A stretch of DNA of 64,000 nt, from positions 2,558,001-2,622,000 of the forward strand of contig NC_089458.1 of assembly GCF_026210795.1 (NCBI RefSeq), read 5' to 3'. The notes under the pieces are model-generated. The model was given only the letters and a program-made list of their open reading frames with translations. It made no database searches and was not told the origin of the DNA. This DNA is from Rhizophagus irregularis (Eukaryota > Glomeromycota > Glomeromycetes > Glomerales > Glomeraceae). Position numbers and translations under genes: made by a program. Positions 10,893-24,149 of this stretch are shown one piece after another (position 1 is the stretch's first letter; each line of letters opens with the position of its first letter).

Positions 10893-13800
10893 ATGACTGC
10901 CAAACCAACTGAGTTAAGAATTAACGAACTTTTCGAAGTTGGTTCAGATGATGATAACAAGAATGGAACATTAAACGAAGTCGTTGTTCCAACTCCAGAG
11001 GTTGTCCAAGCATTAACTGCCCGTAAATATCAAACTGAACTGTACGAGAGGGCGTTAAATGACAACGTAATAGCGGTTCTGGATACTGGAAGTGGAAAAA
11101 CTTTCATTGCCGTGATGTTGATAAAAGAAATGGTAGCAAAAGAGAGAGAGTTAAGAATGATTAGACGAGAGGTATTATTGATTTCAACATAGAACGGATC
11201 TTCCAATTTTTTATTTAAGAGAATATTAATTTTAATTAACCTTATTTTTTAGGAGAAACTCACATTTTTCCTAGTTAATCTCGTACCGCTTGTTTTTCAG
11301 CAATCTGACGTGATCAAAGCAAATTGCGATATAAAAGTCATGCGTTTTTGTGGAGAAATGGGTGTCGATTTATGGAGTGAAAAACAATGGAAAAAAACTT
11401 TTATAGAATATGATGTTCTAGTCATGACTGCACAGATTTTTTTAAATATTCTTCGTCATGGATTCATTTCCTTATCACAGGTAAATATTCTAATTCCATT
11501 AATGATTTGATATCAAAATTAATCATGTTAAAGTAATTAAAAGAAAAGTGTATGTATGTATATATATATGTATGTATGTATTATAAATTTTGATTATTAA
11601 ATATCAAGGTTAATCTATTAGTTTTTGATGAGTGTCATCATACTTCAAAAAAACATCCGTATAATTTGATAATGAGAGAATTTTATGATCGATGTCCTGA
11701 AGAAAATAGACCAAAAATTTTTGGTATGACAGCATCCCCCGTTAATACCCGAAGTGCCATTCATTCTGCTAGGTATCACAGTTTTTTATCTAATAGATAC
11801 ATTTCTTTTATTGCTATACTGATTAACTTCATTTACTATTATTATAAATAGCCACCTTGAACGTAACCTAAACGCTAAAGTATTCACGGCCAGTGATACA
11901 GATGAGCTCCGTAGATTTGTCAATCGGCCTGATGAGATAGCTATAAGATATGAGCATCCACCAGATTATCCGGAAACTGAACTTTATAAAATTCTTTGGA
12001 AAGAATGCCTTGGTGCAGAAAAATTTCAAAGAGCGTTCGGGTGCGCTTCTCAAGCTCTTCAAATTTTAGGTCCTTGGTGTTCTGATCGGGTTTGGAAATA
12101 TATATTAGAAGAATTAAATTCTAAATTTGAAGGGAAATTAGATCCGGAGCAATTTGACATGGAATTATTAGAAGCTTTATTAAAAGAAGAAAAAGTTTTA
12201 ATGCAAAAAGTAACAACTATTATTGATAAATGGGTTTTTCAAAAACCTAGGTGTGACCCCAGTATGTTATCACCTAAAGTAATAAAATTATTACAAATCT
12301 TAGATTGTTTTAAGGATCAAGCTGATAACTTTTGTGGAATAGTATTTGTTGAGCGACGTCATACAGCTAATGTTTTAAATTATTTGTTAGGAGAGATAAG
12401 TGGTTTAGAATTTATAAAATCAGACGTATTAGTTGGACATGGTACTAGTGAAGAAGGAGATATACAAATGAAATTTAAAGATCAGAACAGAACCATAAGA
12501 GCTTTCCGTGATGGAAAGATCAATTTACTGATTGCTACTAATGTAGCAGAAGAAGGATTAGATATCCAACCATGCAATGTCGTTATTAGGTAAGTATAAA
12601 AATAATAATTATCTGGTTTATTATTAGTAATTATAACGTTTAAATTTATTTTAATTTTTTAGATTTGATTTTTTCAATACACTGAGAGCCTATATTCAAT
12701 CTCGAGGAAGAGCTCGTCGTAAAGATTCAAAATATATTGTGATGATAGAAAAGGATAATCTCAAAGAACAAGGCATACTTGGAGAAATGAAAAAAGCTGA
12801 GGATGATATGAAGGAATGGTGCCAAATGCTCCCTGAGGATCGTAAATTACAAATGAATGATAATATAGATGATTCGGATGATTCGGATGATGAAGAAGGA
12901 CAATATTTTATCATTCCTGAAACAGGTGCATTATTGAGTTATGAATCAGCCGTTTCACTTGTTAGTTATTACTGCTCAAAACTTCCTAAAGATGCTTATT
13001 GTCAGACATTTCAACCTGATTATAAATTTATAAAAGAACATGGTGGATTTACTTGTCATCTTACTTTACCAAATAATGCACCCGTTCGTGAAATTGTTAG
13101 TGAAGTTTGTAGCAGTAGAAGCAAATCAAAAAAAGCTGCCGCATTTAAGACTTGTCTACAATTACATGAGAAAAAGGCATTAGATAACCATCTGTTGCCA
13201 GAGATAGAATGGATTGAAGAAGATCATGAAATGCCGAAACTGACCATTGATGAACATGGGTTGGTCGAAGGAGCGAAAAAATCCAAAAGAGAGTATCGTC
13301 TTAAATCTCCTGATTTATGGGTTATTGAAGAAGATCAACCCAAGATTCCAGAAGAACTATATTTCACTATTTTTAAATTAGATCTAGATGATGAAAAATA
13401 TGATGGTAATCCATACCGTACAATGTGTTTATTAACACGTAAACAGTTTCCGGAGATTCCAGCAAGTTACTTATATTTTCATGGAGTTCCTAAAACACTT
13501 AATGTGCTTCCTTATTCAACACCAATTAAAATCGATCTTGAAAGGATGCAGTTGATTTTTAAATTTACTTTACGCATATTCACTTCTATAGTCAACAAAG
13601 AGTTTATATGTGAATTTGAAAATTTCCCATATCTCGTAGTGCCGCTTGTCAAAAATACACCTATCAATGAACATACTCCTAATTTCATTGATTGGGAAGA
13701 TATAGAAAAGGCTGTTAACGAAAAACATATACCTGTTGACGTGAGTAACATATCTGACGACATGATGGATGCTGTGATAATCGATTATTCAGACAATTTA

Positions 13801-15614
13801 CGGCGTTATTTTGTTCAATCTATACGACATGACTTAAATCCAATGTCTCCAATTCCAGAAGGAATGGCAATACGTGAAAAAGGTTGTAAAAATTTTGCGG
13901 AATATTATAAAAAAACATTTGACTTGGATACAATTTATCCAGATCAGCCGATATTTCAAGTTCGTAAAATTTCAAAGGTTATGAACTTTCTACAACCTGT
14001 TCCTGGAGCACTTCCAACTCAAAAGGGTCGAACGGCAACATTTGTAATTCCAGAATTTTGTAAACAATATACAATACGGGCTTCCGTTTTTAGGTCTGCC
14101 CTTATGATACCTGCTATACTCACTAGAATCAATTCTCAACTATTAATATTAGAATTACGATTAAAACTTGATTTACCTATAACTGATCAATTATTATTAG
14201 CGGCAACGACAACACCGTCTGCCAATATGGAGATGGATTATGAACGTCTCGAGACGTTGGGCGATTCATTCTTAAAATTTGTCGTAACGATAAGGTTATA
14301 TGTCATGTTTCCTGATAAACATGAAGGTCAACTCCATTGTCAACGTATAAGAATTATTTGCAACAAGCAGCTATATAGAAGTGCAAAGAAGTTGCATCTC
14401 TATGAATATATAACATCACTTCCATTCAATCGTAGAGCTTGGAGACCAGCTGGTATGATCACCGCACTAGATGGACCCGACACGGTGGAACAAGAAAAAA
14501 CTCATGGTTTAGCTGATAAGACTCTTGCTGATGTTGTAGAGGCAATGCTAGGTGCTGCTTTTTTGAGTGGAAAATTAGATGCTGCTCTTAAAGCTGCTAT
14601 CGCATTGGAAGTTCCATTCGATGACATTACAGAATGGGATCATTTTCATAAAAATAATAAAAATCCTCCACGTGTTAAACAAAAAGCACTCAAGGCACTG
14701 AATATTGAAAAAATTGAAGAAATATGTGGATACACATTCAAAAATAAGATACTGATCGCAGAAGCATTAACACATGCTAGTTTACCTAATTCGGTAACAT
14801 CATGTTATCAACGTCTTGAATTTTTAGGAGATGCAGTATTGGATTTTCTGACTGTTAAATATTTATTTGAAAAATACCCCGATGGTAAACCAGGATTAAT
14901 AACAGATCTTAAGGATGCATCTGTTAACAATCAAATTCTTGGAGCAATTTGTGAACGAATCGGTCTTCAAAAACACATTATTCACTTTTCGCCAAAGTTG
15001 ATGTCGGGAATCACTGCTTTCGTAAAAATTTTAGATGATATGCGAGATAAAGGTGAAACTGTTGGAGAATATTGGAGTGATTTGGACGTTCCTAAAGTTA
15101 TGAGTGATGTTGTTGAAAGTATGTTGGGAGCTGTTTTTGTGGATTCAGAGTTTGATCCGGATGTACCACAAAGAGTATTTGATAAGTGGATTGCACCTGT
15201 TTTAAATGAGCACGTCACTCCTGATACATTAAAGGTCCATCCAGTGAAAAGACTAACAGAATACTTTCAAAAAGGAGGATGTACTATGTTGTTATTGAGG
15301 TATGATATTTTTTTTTCAATCAGTTTTCTTTTTATTTTTACTAATTGTTAAATTTATAAAATAATAGAAACCATACAACTGAAGGGCCCGAAGCACAGGA
15401 ATCACCAGACTCTCAAGGTTGTACTATCTTTATTCACGATGACGCCGTATCGCACGCGAAATCAAATAATGTTCGTTCAGCAAGGAAGATGGCAGCTCAA
15501 ATAATTTTAGACAAAATTGATAGTGATGCCGATTACTTTAAAAGGACGTGTACGTGTGTAGCTCTTCCCAAGGTGATCAATGATGACGATGATGATGAAG
15601 AATTGGTAGATTAA
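10893..15614 (+). CDS. DCL: Dicer-like ribonuclease III
   Basis: Dicer cuts long dsRNA into small RNAs for silencing. Six exons encode 1430 aa: 10893-11171, 11253-11480, 11609-11772, 11852-12589, 12663-15299, 15368-15614. Domains in order: DExH helicase with LDTGSGKT (about residue 66), DECHH (about 176) and GMTASP; helicase C with NVAEEGLDI and QSRGRARR (about 481); dimerisation domain (about 553-632); a PAZ-like region ([19 protein letters not shown] to [16 protein letters not shown], about 846-943); RNase IIIa with [12 protein letters not shown] and [11 protein letters not shown]; RNase IIIb with [12 protein letters not shown] and [11 protein letters not shown]; and a dsRBD-like C-terminus. 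Both acidic catalytic sets are visible, so the enzyme looks active. A PAZ-containing, helicase-complete architecture resembles canonical Dicers more than truncated yeast forms. ATG 10893 was chosen because upstream in-frame codons contain no ATG. Confidence 0.97.
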
Positions 15615-18600
15615 ATAACAAATCATAACAAATTTGCAAACTTTTATTTAAGTCAAAAAAATATTTTCATATAACAAATAAATTATAATTTTATTTTTTA
15701 TTTAATAAATCAATATATTATCTGAAAATTAAAAGAGAAAGAATTAGTTAATTCTATATAAGATTGAAAAAAATTATATATGTTTGTTGGTAACGGGACC
15801 AAAGTCTACTTATTTTATACATATATACTGTATAATACTTTGGTTCAAGAACCAACGATTTTTATTATACCCAATAAATGACGAATAACTTTTCGTTAAA
15901 TAAAGCGAGAAGACTCGTGAATCAATTGGGATTACAGCCAAACTCCAATATAACGATATGTCAGGATCCATATGAAAATCTTTAAAATATCATTATAACA
16001 AAATTATACCGATTTTTATATATTCTCTCATAAAATTTTATCGTTATTGAATATCGAAATCAAACTGTAAATCACGTGAAATTAACATAAAAATCACTTA
16101 CCCTTGAGTAAGGAATGAATAGTATTTACCACAATTAGGTAGGTTATTGAATACGTAAGTATGTACCTCATATTAAGAAAGCATTAGAAGAAAGAAAAAA
16201 AAAAACTGAGATCCATTCTATTTATATAATAACGTGATATTATTATGTAATAGGGTAATGCAATTAGTTCACGACTTCACGTGGGTTTATGCGACTACTT
16301 TTTTAAAAATATCTAAATTAATTTTGATTTTTTATATTTTATAAAATATAAGTGTATTATTATATGAAATTTTGCCATGTGAAATAAATAATAAATGCCG
16401 CAAAATTTATTGTTACTATACAGTAATCACACAATAGTTATTCTATTTTTTTTTCTGCAGCGTATATAATATAATTATGAGTATATGCAACTAAATAATA
16501 TCATTGACTACCACACATTTATCATACCATATGTGCACTATCAGCCTTCCATCTATCTGCATAGGTAGTAAGAACATAAGGTAGGTTATGTTTGAATAAC
16601 CACTTCTTAGAGCTAAAAGTCAAAATACAATGTTATTATATAAATAATTACATACTAATTTCAGTATAATATAATATATATAATATATATATATATATAT
16701 TTGAAATTAGTTATATAAAAGTAAATTATATATAAATTTACTTAGTACATCTAACTCAAGATTACTAATATTACCATCTAGTATTATAGCTCCTAGTTAT
16801 ACAAAAATACTTTCAAATAAAAAATATTCAAAAAATTGCTTATTTTAGGGGTATTTTTCAGAAAATTTTAAACTACATACCCCTGCTTTTTAGCTAACTA
16901 ATAATCCAAATTCAATAGATTTATACCATTGAATTCATCTCAATAAGAGGAATCTAATGATAATGGTTTTGTTTTCTATCTTTAATACTTATTAAGATAC
17001 AATACAGAGTAATTTTTTTATTTAAATCCTAATCTGATTTATATGATTAAATTAGATATTTTAATTTTATTCAAAAATTGACATTTTTAATATAAAATTT
17101 TGGTTATAATTAAATACTAAATTGCTATTATATGCAAATTATAATCATTAATTATATATATATTGTTTAAATAAAATTTACAGAATTAGTTGATTTATAA
17201 AGTTCATATTTCAGTATATAAATAATTTATTTTCTTTTTACAATATTTGTGGTAATTAACAATACTAATTAAATCCTTTTTTTACCCATTTCTGTATGGT
17301 TGATTTAAATAATACATTTTATAGAAGACAACTGCTATAATTTAGTAAAACTAAGGAAATATATTATGTTAATTAAAATTACATTTATTATATTACGATC
17401 AAAGATTAAGCCGACTAATTATCCGAAGCGAAAAAATATTTACAATTTATATAATTTAATAAAGCTAAAATAAGGAAATTAATAAGTTTAAGCTTTAACA
17501 AAATTATTTTTATAATACAGTATTAGGCTATTAGCTCAGCAGGGGGCATGTAATTTTTGAATCGCGAATTTAATCAGGTTATTAAAGGTTATTATGAATC
17601 AAAAGAAAGAAGTAATCTTTTAGTTCTTACAAATGCATTAGATAAATATGACAAATAAGATTTCACTTACATAAATAATACTTTACATTTGTCACGTAAT
17701 CGGTGTCAAAAAAGTACTGATCTTGGGGATAACTAATAATCCGTATTTTTTAGAACACAAGAAATCGGGCATTAATTAATATTACTTAAAATGAATCATC
17801 ATGGAATATTAATTAATACCTCCCATTTTTGTAAATTGATTATCTAACGAAACAGATTGGATAATTGGATAATCGAAATGTGTGATTTTGATTGGTTAAT
17901 AAACCAACATCAGAAAAGGTTGACATGTACGGAATCTTGCTTGAGAAGTTGGCGAATCACATGTTATTTACAATTTGCCCAATATCGGCAACATATCATA
18001 CCATATTGTCATATTTACAAACAGAGGCTGTGTGGGAATTTGGTTTAACGTAGATTAGTAGATAATGAAGAGATTGTCCGAATCTACGGCAAAAAAAGGA
18101 GTTTTTACATCTGAATATTAGCAAATGCCTACGCTTATTTGCTTAAACTAGGATCGTAAATCTCTAATAAGTAAATATGGAATTTGTGACGTCAATTAGA
18201 TTTTCATTCAACATGATACAAAATTGGGGTATCGTGCGTGCAATAAGTTTTCTTTCCTCCGAACTTTTTTTTCAAAAAGATAAATTAACCAAGGATCCTT
18301 TTTTTCTCTCCCATTAACGAAAAATTTTGCTTAATTTTACGTTAATTACATAATTTATATGAATAATTTTTTTTTGAAAAAAAAAAATTTTTTGCTCCCT
18401 GACACGGAGCTCTGATTCCGTTTTTATACACAATAAACCCATTTTATTATTTAATGAATGATACTTGGCTGATTTTTACTTGTTCTAAATGATATCAGTG
18501 ATATTGACGTTAACATATTTTGTTATTATAACCTATTAATATATCTCGCTGCGCTTTTTTAATATTACGATTCTATTAGTTACGCAATTTAGTTACAAAT

Positions 18601-18624
18601 AAGAAATTCGTATAAATAGTTCAA
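15615..18624. other. 3 kb intergenic, AT-rich
   Basis: Apart from the hairpin at 15786 I see no supported gene. There is one TCACGTGA palindrome at 16072, a long (AT)n run near 16670-16702, and GGGGTAT/ATACCCC inverted words near 16848-16885. The segment 17850-18250 is less AT-rich and could be an eroded coding relic, but its only ORF (about 60 codons) has no recognisable content. Confidence 0.5.
15786..15856. repeat. Imperfect hairpin 172 nt after the Dicer stop
   Basis: The arms GTTGGTAACGGGACCAAAGT and ACTTTGGTTCAAGAACCAAC pair in two blocks (6 bp and 8 bp, separated by an internal loop). A further TTATACA/TGTATAA stem lies inside. It could be a short MITE or a structured element in the Dicer 3' UTR. 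Confidence 0.5.
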
Positions 18625-21046
18625 ATGAAGCCTTTAAATTTATTTAATTCCAATTCGCAACCGTCTTTTGAATCGGTTAATAATAACCATTGGGATCTTT
18701 TAGCATCCTCCTTTTATCACACTTTATATAATTCCCTCCCTTTTCGATTATTAGTTTTAGGGAATCAAAATTTGTCATCCAATTACTATATATATTATTT
18801 CTCTCCAATATATACAAATCTTAAACAATACTCCATAACAAATTTATTACTTGCCTATACTCTTCCTCTTCTTTATATTTTCTCCCCAACTTTGGTAAGT
18901 TTCTAAATATAATGACGCGCATTAAACATATGATTATGAGAGAATTTGACGATAATAAAATAGGGATAACGCATGTACTGCGGTTTTGACTAATTGCGAT
19001 GTTTTTATCCTTTCTATTTCAGATTGTACCCGCAATATTTGTTCGTTCTTTACAATTTTTTGCTTCCAAAACAGCTGCTATAAGTAACAGTTTAACCTCA
19101 AATAAATCTCGTTCTTCAACACTCTTCAACCTGTCGTCCGCAAGCAGTTCCGGTTCTTCTTCCCCTCCCTCTTCTCAGAGGGGAGATAACGGGGATTCCA
19201 TTCAAGATATAGAGTATTGGTTGCAAAGATGCTCAATATGTTTTGATGCCCAATTGGATTTTTGTTTGGAAGTTTGTCGAGACCAATTCTGCAGAGATTG
19301 TTTTCAAAGGTAAATTATTAAAATTAAAGAAAACATAAATATTAATAAAAAAATTCATTAATCCCTCACATATTTGAATAATTTAGATATGTTAAAGAAG
19401 TTGTTCATAATTCTTGGGGCCTCAGCATAACAAAAATAAAATGTCCTGTATGTCATGAAGTTGTACCCCAATCTGAATGGAGCAAGGTAAAAAAAAAAAA
19501 TAAAATAAAATAAATAAAATAAAAATTTTTTTTAATACAACTATTTTTTATAGTATGTGGATCAAAATACAATTGACTTATATAATATGTACAATAAACC
19601 ATACCGCTCTTTCTCTCGTTGTTGTTCTGGATGCGGTGAAGAAGTCTTTGCTGCTCAAGTATTTCAAGTTTGTTCTGAGGAAAAAGAAAAGTAGGTTTAC
19701 TAAAATAATTTGGTGGCATAATTATTTTAAGTATACTTAAAAAAAAAAAAAAAAAATTTTTTTTTTCTTTTTTAGATATTTTAAAGATATTTCCAATCAT
19801 CTTCGCAAATTTTTGGAGACCTATGGAAATATTAAGGGATCTAATACGGACAATCAATCTGATACCGATAATTTTATTACTAAATTTGAAGCTGATTATT
19901 TAGTTTACATTTCTGAAGAGAATACCACCATTGAAATCATGGAAATGTATGAACATATTACTGAGAAAATGGGAAAAATTCTTGGCTTGAGGTATAATTT
20001 TTCAGAATATTAGATAGATTAATTGAATAAGCATCTGATAATTAACAATTTATTTAAATAAATTAGATTTAACTTAAACAAAAAACGTCCTTTAAAAAAT
20101 TCTTCACATCATAAATTAAAAACGCATGCTGATATGGTAAAGGCTGCAGCAGAAATTTCCTCAAAATTTGTTGCATTGGAAGTTCGGCCAGAAGCATGGA
20201 GAGAATTGCAATTTATGCACATTTCTAATTTTCCACAATCCAATTGGTAATCATAAGTTTTTTTATATATCTTATTTCAAGAATTTATTTTTAATTTTAC
20301 ATTTCGGTGTAAAATTTCTTTAGTTCTAAATGTAAAAAGGACATTTGTCTTCAATGTGGGGACCCTACTCATCATACAGGAATGACATGTATTCAGTACA
20401 TGCGTCATAAGGTGGCAAATCCTCATTTATTTATCACAAATCAATCTTTACTATGTAATGATAAAAATGACATTACGGATGCTCTTGAAAATACTAAATG
20501 GAAACTTGCAAATTCAAAATCTTGTCCGAATTGTTCAATATTGATCAATCGTGATGATGGATGTAATAAAGTTGATTGCTTGCATTGTGGATATAGATTT
20601 TGTTGGATTTGTAGAAGTGGCTGGTCAGAGAAATGCGGATTTTATCGATGTAGGATGGGTAAGCGAAAGAAAGGCAAAGATAAACAATCTGCACGTAAGC
20701 AGCAAAATTCTTCACAACTTCATATTCAACATGTTAATAATAATGTTAGCGAAATATCACAATTTGGAGGATCTCGAGATGATGTAGAAATGTCAGATTC
20801 TTTTCAAACTGAAGAGGAAACAGAATATGATTATGATGAAAATGATGTTGATGATGAGGCTGTTGTATTGAATGCATTGGCTCAAAGTTTAGATGACCAA
20901 GTAAGTAATTAAAAAAATATTGAAAAAAAATTGTGGTTTTGAATAATAATTATTATTTAAATATTAATTTTTTATAGCCCGAAATCGGAGTTCCTAATGT
21001 TTTCTTGATTCAATCTAAAATAACCCCAACTGATTCAAATTTTTAG
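18625..21046 (+). CDS. RBR-type E3 ubiquitin ligase (RING-IBR-RING)
   Basis: Eight exons give about 611 aa: 18625-18894, 19023-19309, 19387-19486, 19554-19690, 19776-19991, 20067-20246, 20324-20900, 20978-21046. RING1 starts at about residue 159 (CSICFD, CRDQFCRDCF) and ends with CPVCHE at about 205. The IBR carries CCSGCGEEV in exon 4, and its second half CSKCKKDICLQCGDPTHH only at about residue 397. RING2 (about 464-505) reads CPNCSILINRDDGCNKVDC then CGYRFCWICRSGW. The Cys after DDG occupies the position of the catalytic, thioester-forming Cys of RBR enzymes. The N-terminus has hydrophobic segments (about residues 70-105) that may anchor it to membrane. The tail is acidic. Oddity: about 170 residues separate the two halves of the IBR, far more than usual. 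Substrate unknown. Confidence 0.9.
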
Positions 21047-21716
21047 AAAAAAATTACATAATTACATTTTTTAAATACACATCTCTTTTTTTATTGATTT
21101 TGAACAAAGCGGGAAATCGGGCGTAGCGTTTGGGAATACTTCTTTTTTTGGTTATGATTTTTTTTTTCTTTTGTGATGTATCTTTTTTTTCAAATTAGAA
21201 ATAAATATAACGGGAAAACTTGGTTGGTATATATGTGAAATTTTTTTGATGTATATGATGTATAGTAATCTTTATAAATTTGTATATTTACTATTTCTAT
21301 GCTTTTTTTTTTATTGTTAAGGAAATTATTTATATTTCATCTCCTTTTCCTGTTTTTCAAAATAGATGATACAAATTTCCAAATGAATGTTATAAATTAA
21401 ATGATAAGTTGATTTATATATAGAGTTTGTATTATTTAAATTATTTATTAGAGTTAAATACAAATAACAATATTAGATAATAAATGTAGAAATATATTTA
21501 TATTCTATATCTTATGATTCAAAATCTCATTATTCTATAAATTATTAGTCCTATTAGTCCAGAATAAAATTATTAGCTATTAAATAATAAAATATAATAA
21601 TGATAATTAATGTATAATAATAAGTTTAAATCTAATTAATATTATATATATTTATAAATCAGATTAATGATTAAAAAGTATTGAATTATTTAATAATATT
21701 AAATTATTTCATTTTT
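21047..21716. other. Convergent 3' spacer
   Basis: AT-rich spacer between the convergent RBR ligase and CFAP410-like genes, with short poly-T runs. No gene is visible. Confidence 0.6.
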
Positions 21717-23417
21717 TCATTTTTTTCCCGGTTTTCCTTGTCGATTTAACATAACCAATTGTAGTTTTCTTTGCACCACATGCAAATCTTTTTCTTCAAG
21801 TTCATCCATCAAAGCGAGAACGGCGGTAAGTACATTTGAATGCTATAAATATATAAATAATAAATAATAATTTTTTTTTAAAAAAAAAAAAATTTGTAAC
21901 CAACCTGCCGTGGATCACCTTTAATATTGATATCCTCACTAATATTACTCAATTTTGGAGGAGGAGTTCGAGATGGTGCCCTACTTAAAGGAGCTGACGT
22001 TGCCTTTCCCGGTGACTTAGGTTGGAGATTACCAATTCCATTTGTCTTAGAACTTCCATTATTAGATTTTGATTTTACTAACTTAATACCACCTTCTTGT
22101 GAAGGTGGTGGTGTTCGTGATGGTGGTCGTGATGGTGGTCGTGATGGTGGTCGTGATGGCGGTCGTGATGGTGGTCGATTTGAATTTATAGCAGGTGATC
22201 GTGCACGAGGACTATTTTGACCATTTCCTTGAAAAGATAAAATCCCATTTGGATTTACTCTAATAGGTTTAGGCGATTTATAAAACGAATCAAGATCATA
22301 ATTTGTTTTAGGTGTCCAGGATGAACTTTTGAATAAATTTGTGCCTATATTATCTGAAGATGTCGATGTGAAATCATTATCACTATCAATATTTCCGTTT
22401 TTTTTTGAAAACTCGTTTTCATTCAATCCTTCATTAGATGAACTTTTACTTGAAGTCAACCGGTTACGAATTTTAGGAGGCATCGTAGATGGTAACTATA
22501 ATAATTAAAATAATTTGAAATAAAAAAAATCTGCGATACAATAATAACAAAAGACCTAATAAAAATTCAAACTTACGCTACTCATTGAAGCGAGGACTTC
22601 TTCATCTGTAACATCTAATTTATGATAAAATTGCGTTTAGTTATAAAATTTTTTTTTTTTAATATATAAAACTCTTAAAAGTTTATCTATCTACCATGAT
22701 GATCCAATTTTTTTAACCAAGGTAAATATCTTAGTACTATGCTTCGATATTTCGTTTCATCATCGGCACATGGATTATCACATAACCAAAGTACTTCTAA
22801 ATTTCTTAAAGTAGTAAGATGTTTCACTTGTTCAACATCATTAATAAAATTCTTTCGCAGATAAAGTTCTGTTGTTAAAATAATTAAATATATTATTATT
22901 AAAAATATTTACACAAATAAATTTAAATTATATGTTGGTATATTATATATACCTTTTAATCCTTTGCCTTATTAAAATTAAAAGTAATTCCAACGAAATA
23001 TGAATAAGGCCAAAAGTTGAAAATTTTTTGATAACAATTAACCAGCATACTATTAGAAATTATAAAGCTGACTCACATTCGGAAAGTTGTTCCAGAGAAG
23101 TGAGATTATTTACACTACAATAAACATAAATGAAAAAAAGTTAATTTGGATAAGTTAAAATATAATTTTTATTATTATTATTACTTTACCTCAAACTTAG
23201 TGTTTCTAAGCTACTACAATTTTTCAATGTTCCAATGTCGTCTAGTTCGCAACCCTAAGAAATAAAAACAGAGAGTTGAACATCATAAAGATGTCAAACC
23301 AAGAAAAAAGCAAAAAAAAAACCATGTTTTGAATACCCATAAATTCAAGTTTCGAACTTCAACAACAGATTTTGCACTCGATTTGGTTAAAATGAGTTCG
23401 TCTGTCAGAATTGCCAT
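21717..23417 (-). CDS. CFAP410: CFAP410/C21orf2-like leucine-rich-repeat protein
   Basis: Eight exons encode about 375 aa: 23417-23337, 23254-23190, 23114-23077, 22967-22953, 22868-22695, 22614-22577, 22495-21905, 21842-21717. The N-terminal half is a short LRR domain with cap: LILTKSSAKSVVEVRNLNLW, LETLSL, ELYLRKNFI, NLEVLWLCDNPCADDE, LRYLPWLKKLD, VTDEEVLASM. This follows human CFAP410 (C21orf2) closely, in order and spacing. A long low-complexity Ser/Pro linker carries a tandem PPSR repeat. The last exon holds NVLTAVLALMDELEEKDLH, which matches the conserved C-terminal oligomerisation helix of CFAP410. The family works with NEK1 in cilia and in DNA repair. Because most fungi lack cilia, a non-ciliary role is likely here (inference). 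One exon is only 15 nt. Confidence 0.88.
22119..22178 (-). repeat. 12-bp minisatellite coding PPSR repeats
   Basis: Five tandem copies of GATGGTGGTCGT (plus-strand reading, two with single changes) encode a run of Arg-Pro-Pro-Ser repeats in the linker of the CFAP410-like protein. Copy number is likely to vary. Confidence 0.9.
22953..22967 (-). other. 15-nt microexon of the CFAP410-like gene
   Basis: The microexon GCAAAGGATTAAAAG is bounded by AAG upstream and GTATAT downstream. It restores the frame between SEC and ELYL and supplies the residues CKGLK, exactly filling a gap of four residues relative to the LRR pattern. Without it the join would create a stop codon. Confidence 0.75.
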
Positions 23418-24149
23418 AGTTTCTTTATGATTAAAAATAAAAATTAGTTGTAAGATATAAACGTTACGTAATTTTAATGTGATAATGATCAAAAACCTAT
23501 TTCTTCCGTGGTTATGAATTAAATTATAAAAAACGCATTATAAGTTAAAATTTAAAAAAGATATAATGATGATATACACCTAAATAATTTAAAATTCGGC
23601 TGTGTGATACTGTCTGTGGTTCAGACGCGATTTTTTTGTCTTTGTCTTCGGGATTTAATTTTTTTATACAGGTGGCGATCAATCAGCTAATATTAATGTG
23701 GATAGTCATCACATGTTAATATAATATAAATAGCATATGATCCTGCTTTATAATCACAATAAAGAGCTGAATTTTTCAAAAATATGAAACCACTTACTGC
23801 ATAAATTTTATAATATAGAATTTACCATCATTTGAATCGTTTTAATGAGACAAATCTAATGAGTCAAAATTCAATCTTTGGATCAAAAGATATTATAAAT
23901 GGCTTAGCACGATCTTTTCTATAGAAGATTCAATGATGCAACCTAACATGGCTTTTTCCCGTATAATCATTACATTACCTAAAAACATCAAATACAATAA
24001 CTGATAAGTGAAGTCCAATCTGTACGCTGTGTATTAATGAATTTAATATTAAATAAATATAATTTATATCAATTTTCTTTAAATTGTGGTATTACGCATC
24101 GGTACATATAATTAACATTCATTCAAAAATCGCAATTGTCATGAGCGAG
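23418..24149. other. Promoter region of the CFAP410-like gene and spacer
   Basis: Non-coding sequence upstream of the minus-strand gene. A less AT-rich patch near 23596-23650 may be its core promoter. No ORF or repeat is supported. Confidence 0.45.

Noticed and set aside
17857-18048. ORF of about 63 codons between Dicer and the RBR ligase
   Set aside because: It has no recognisable domain, no intron partners and lies in a large spacer; chance ORF or relic.
19453-19857. Minus-strand ORF over the RBR gene
   Set aside because: Antisense shadow rich in Phe/Lys from poly-A/T introns.
21927-22220. Gly/Arg/Asp-rich ORF on the plus strand
   Set aside because: It is the antisense shadow of the PPSR minisatellite in the CFAP410-like gene.
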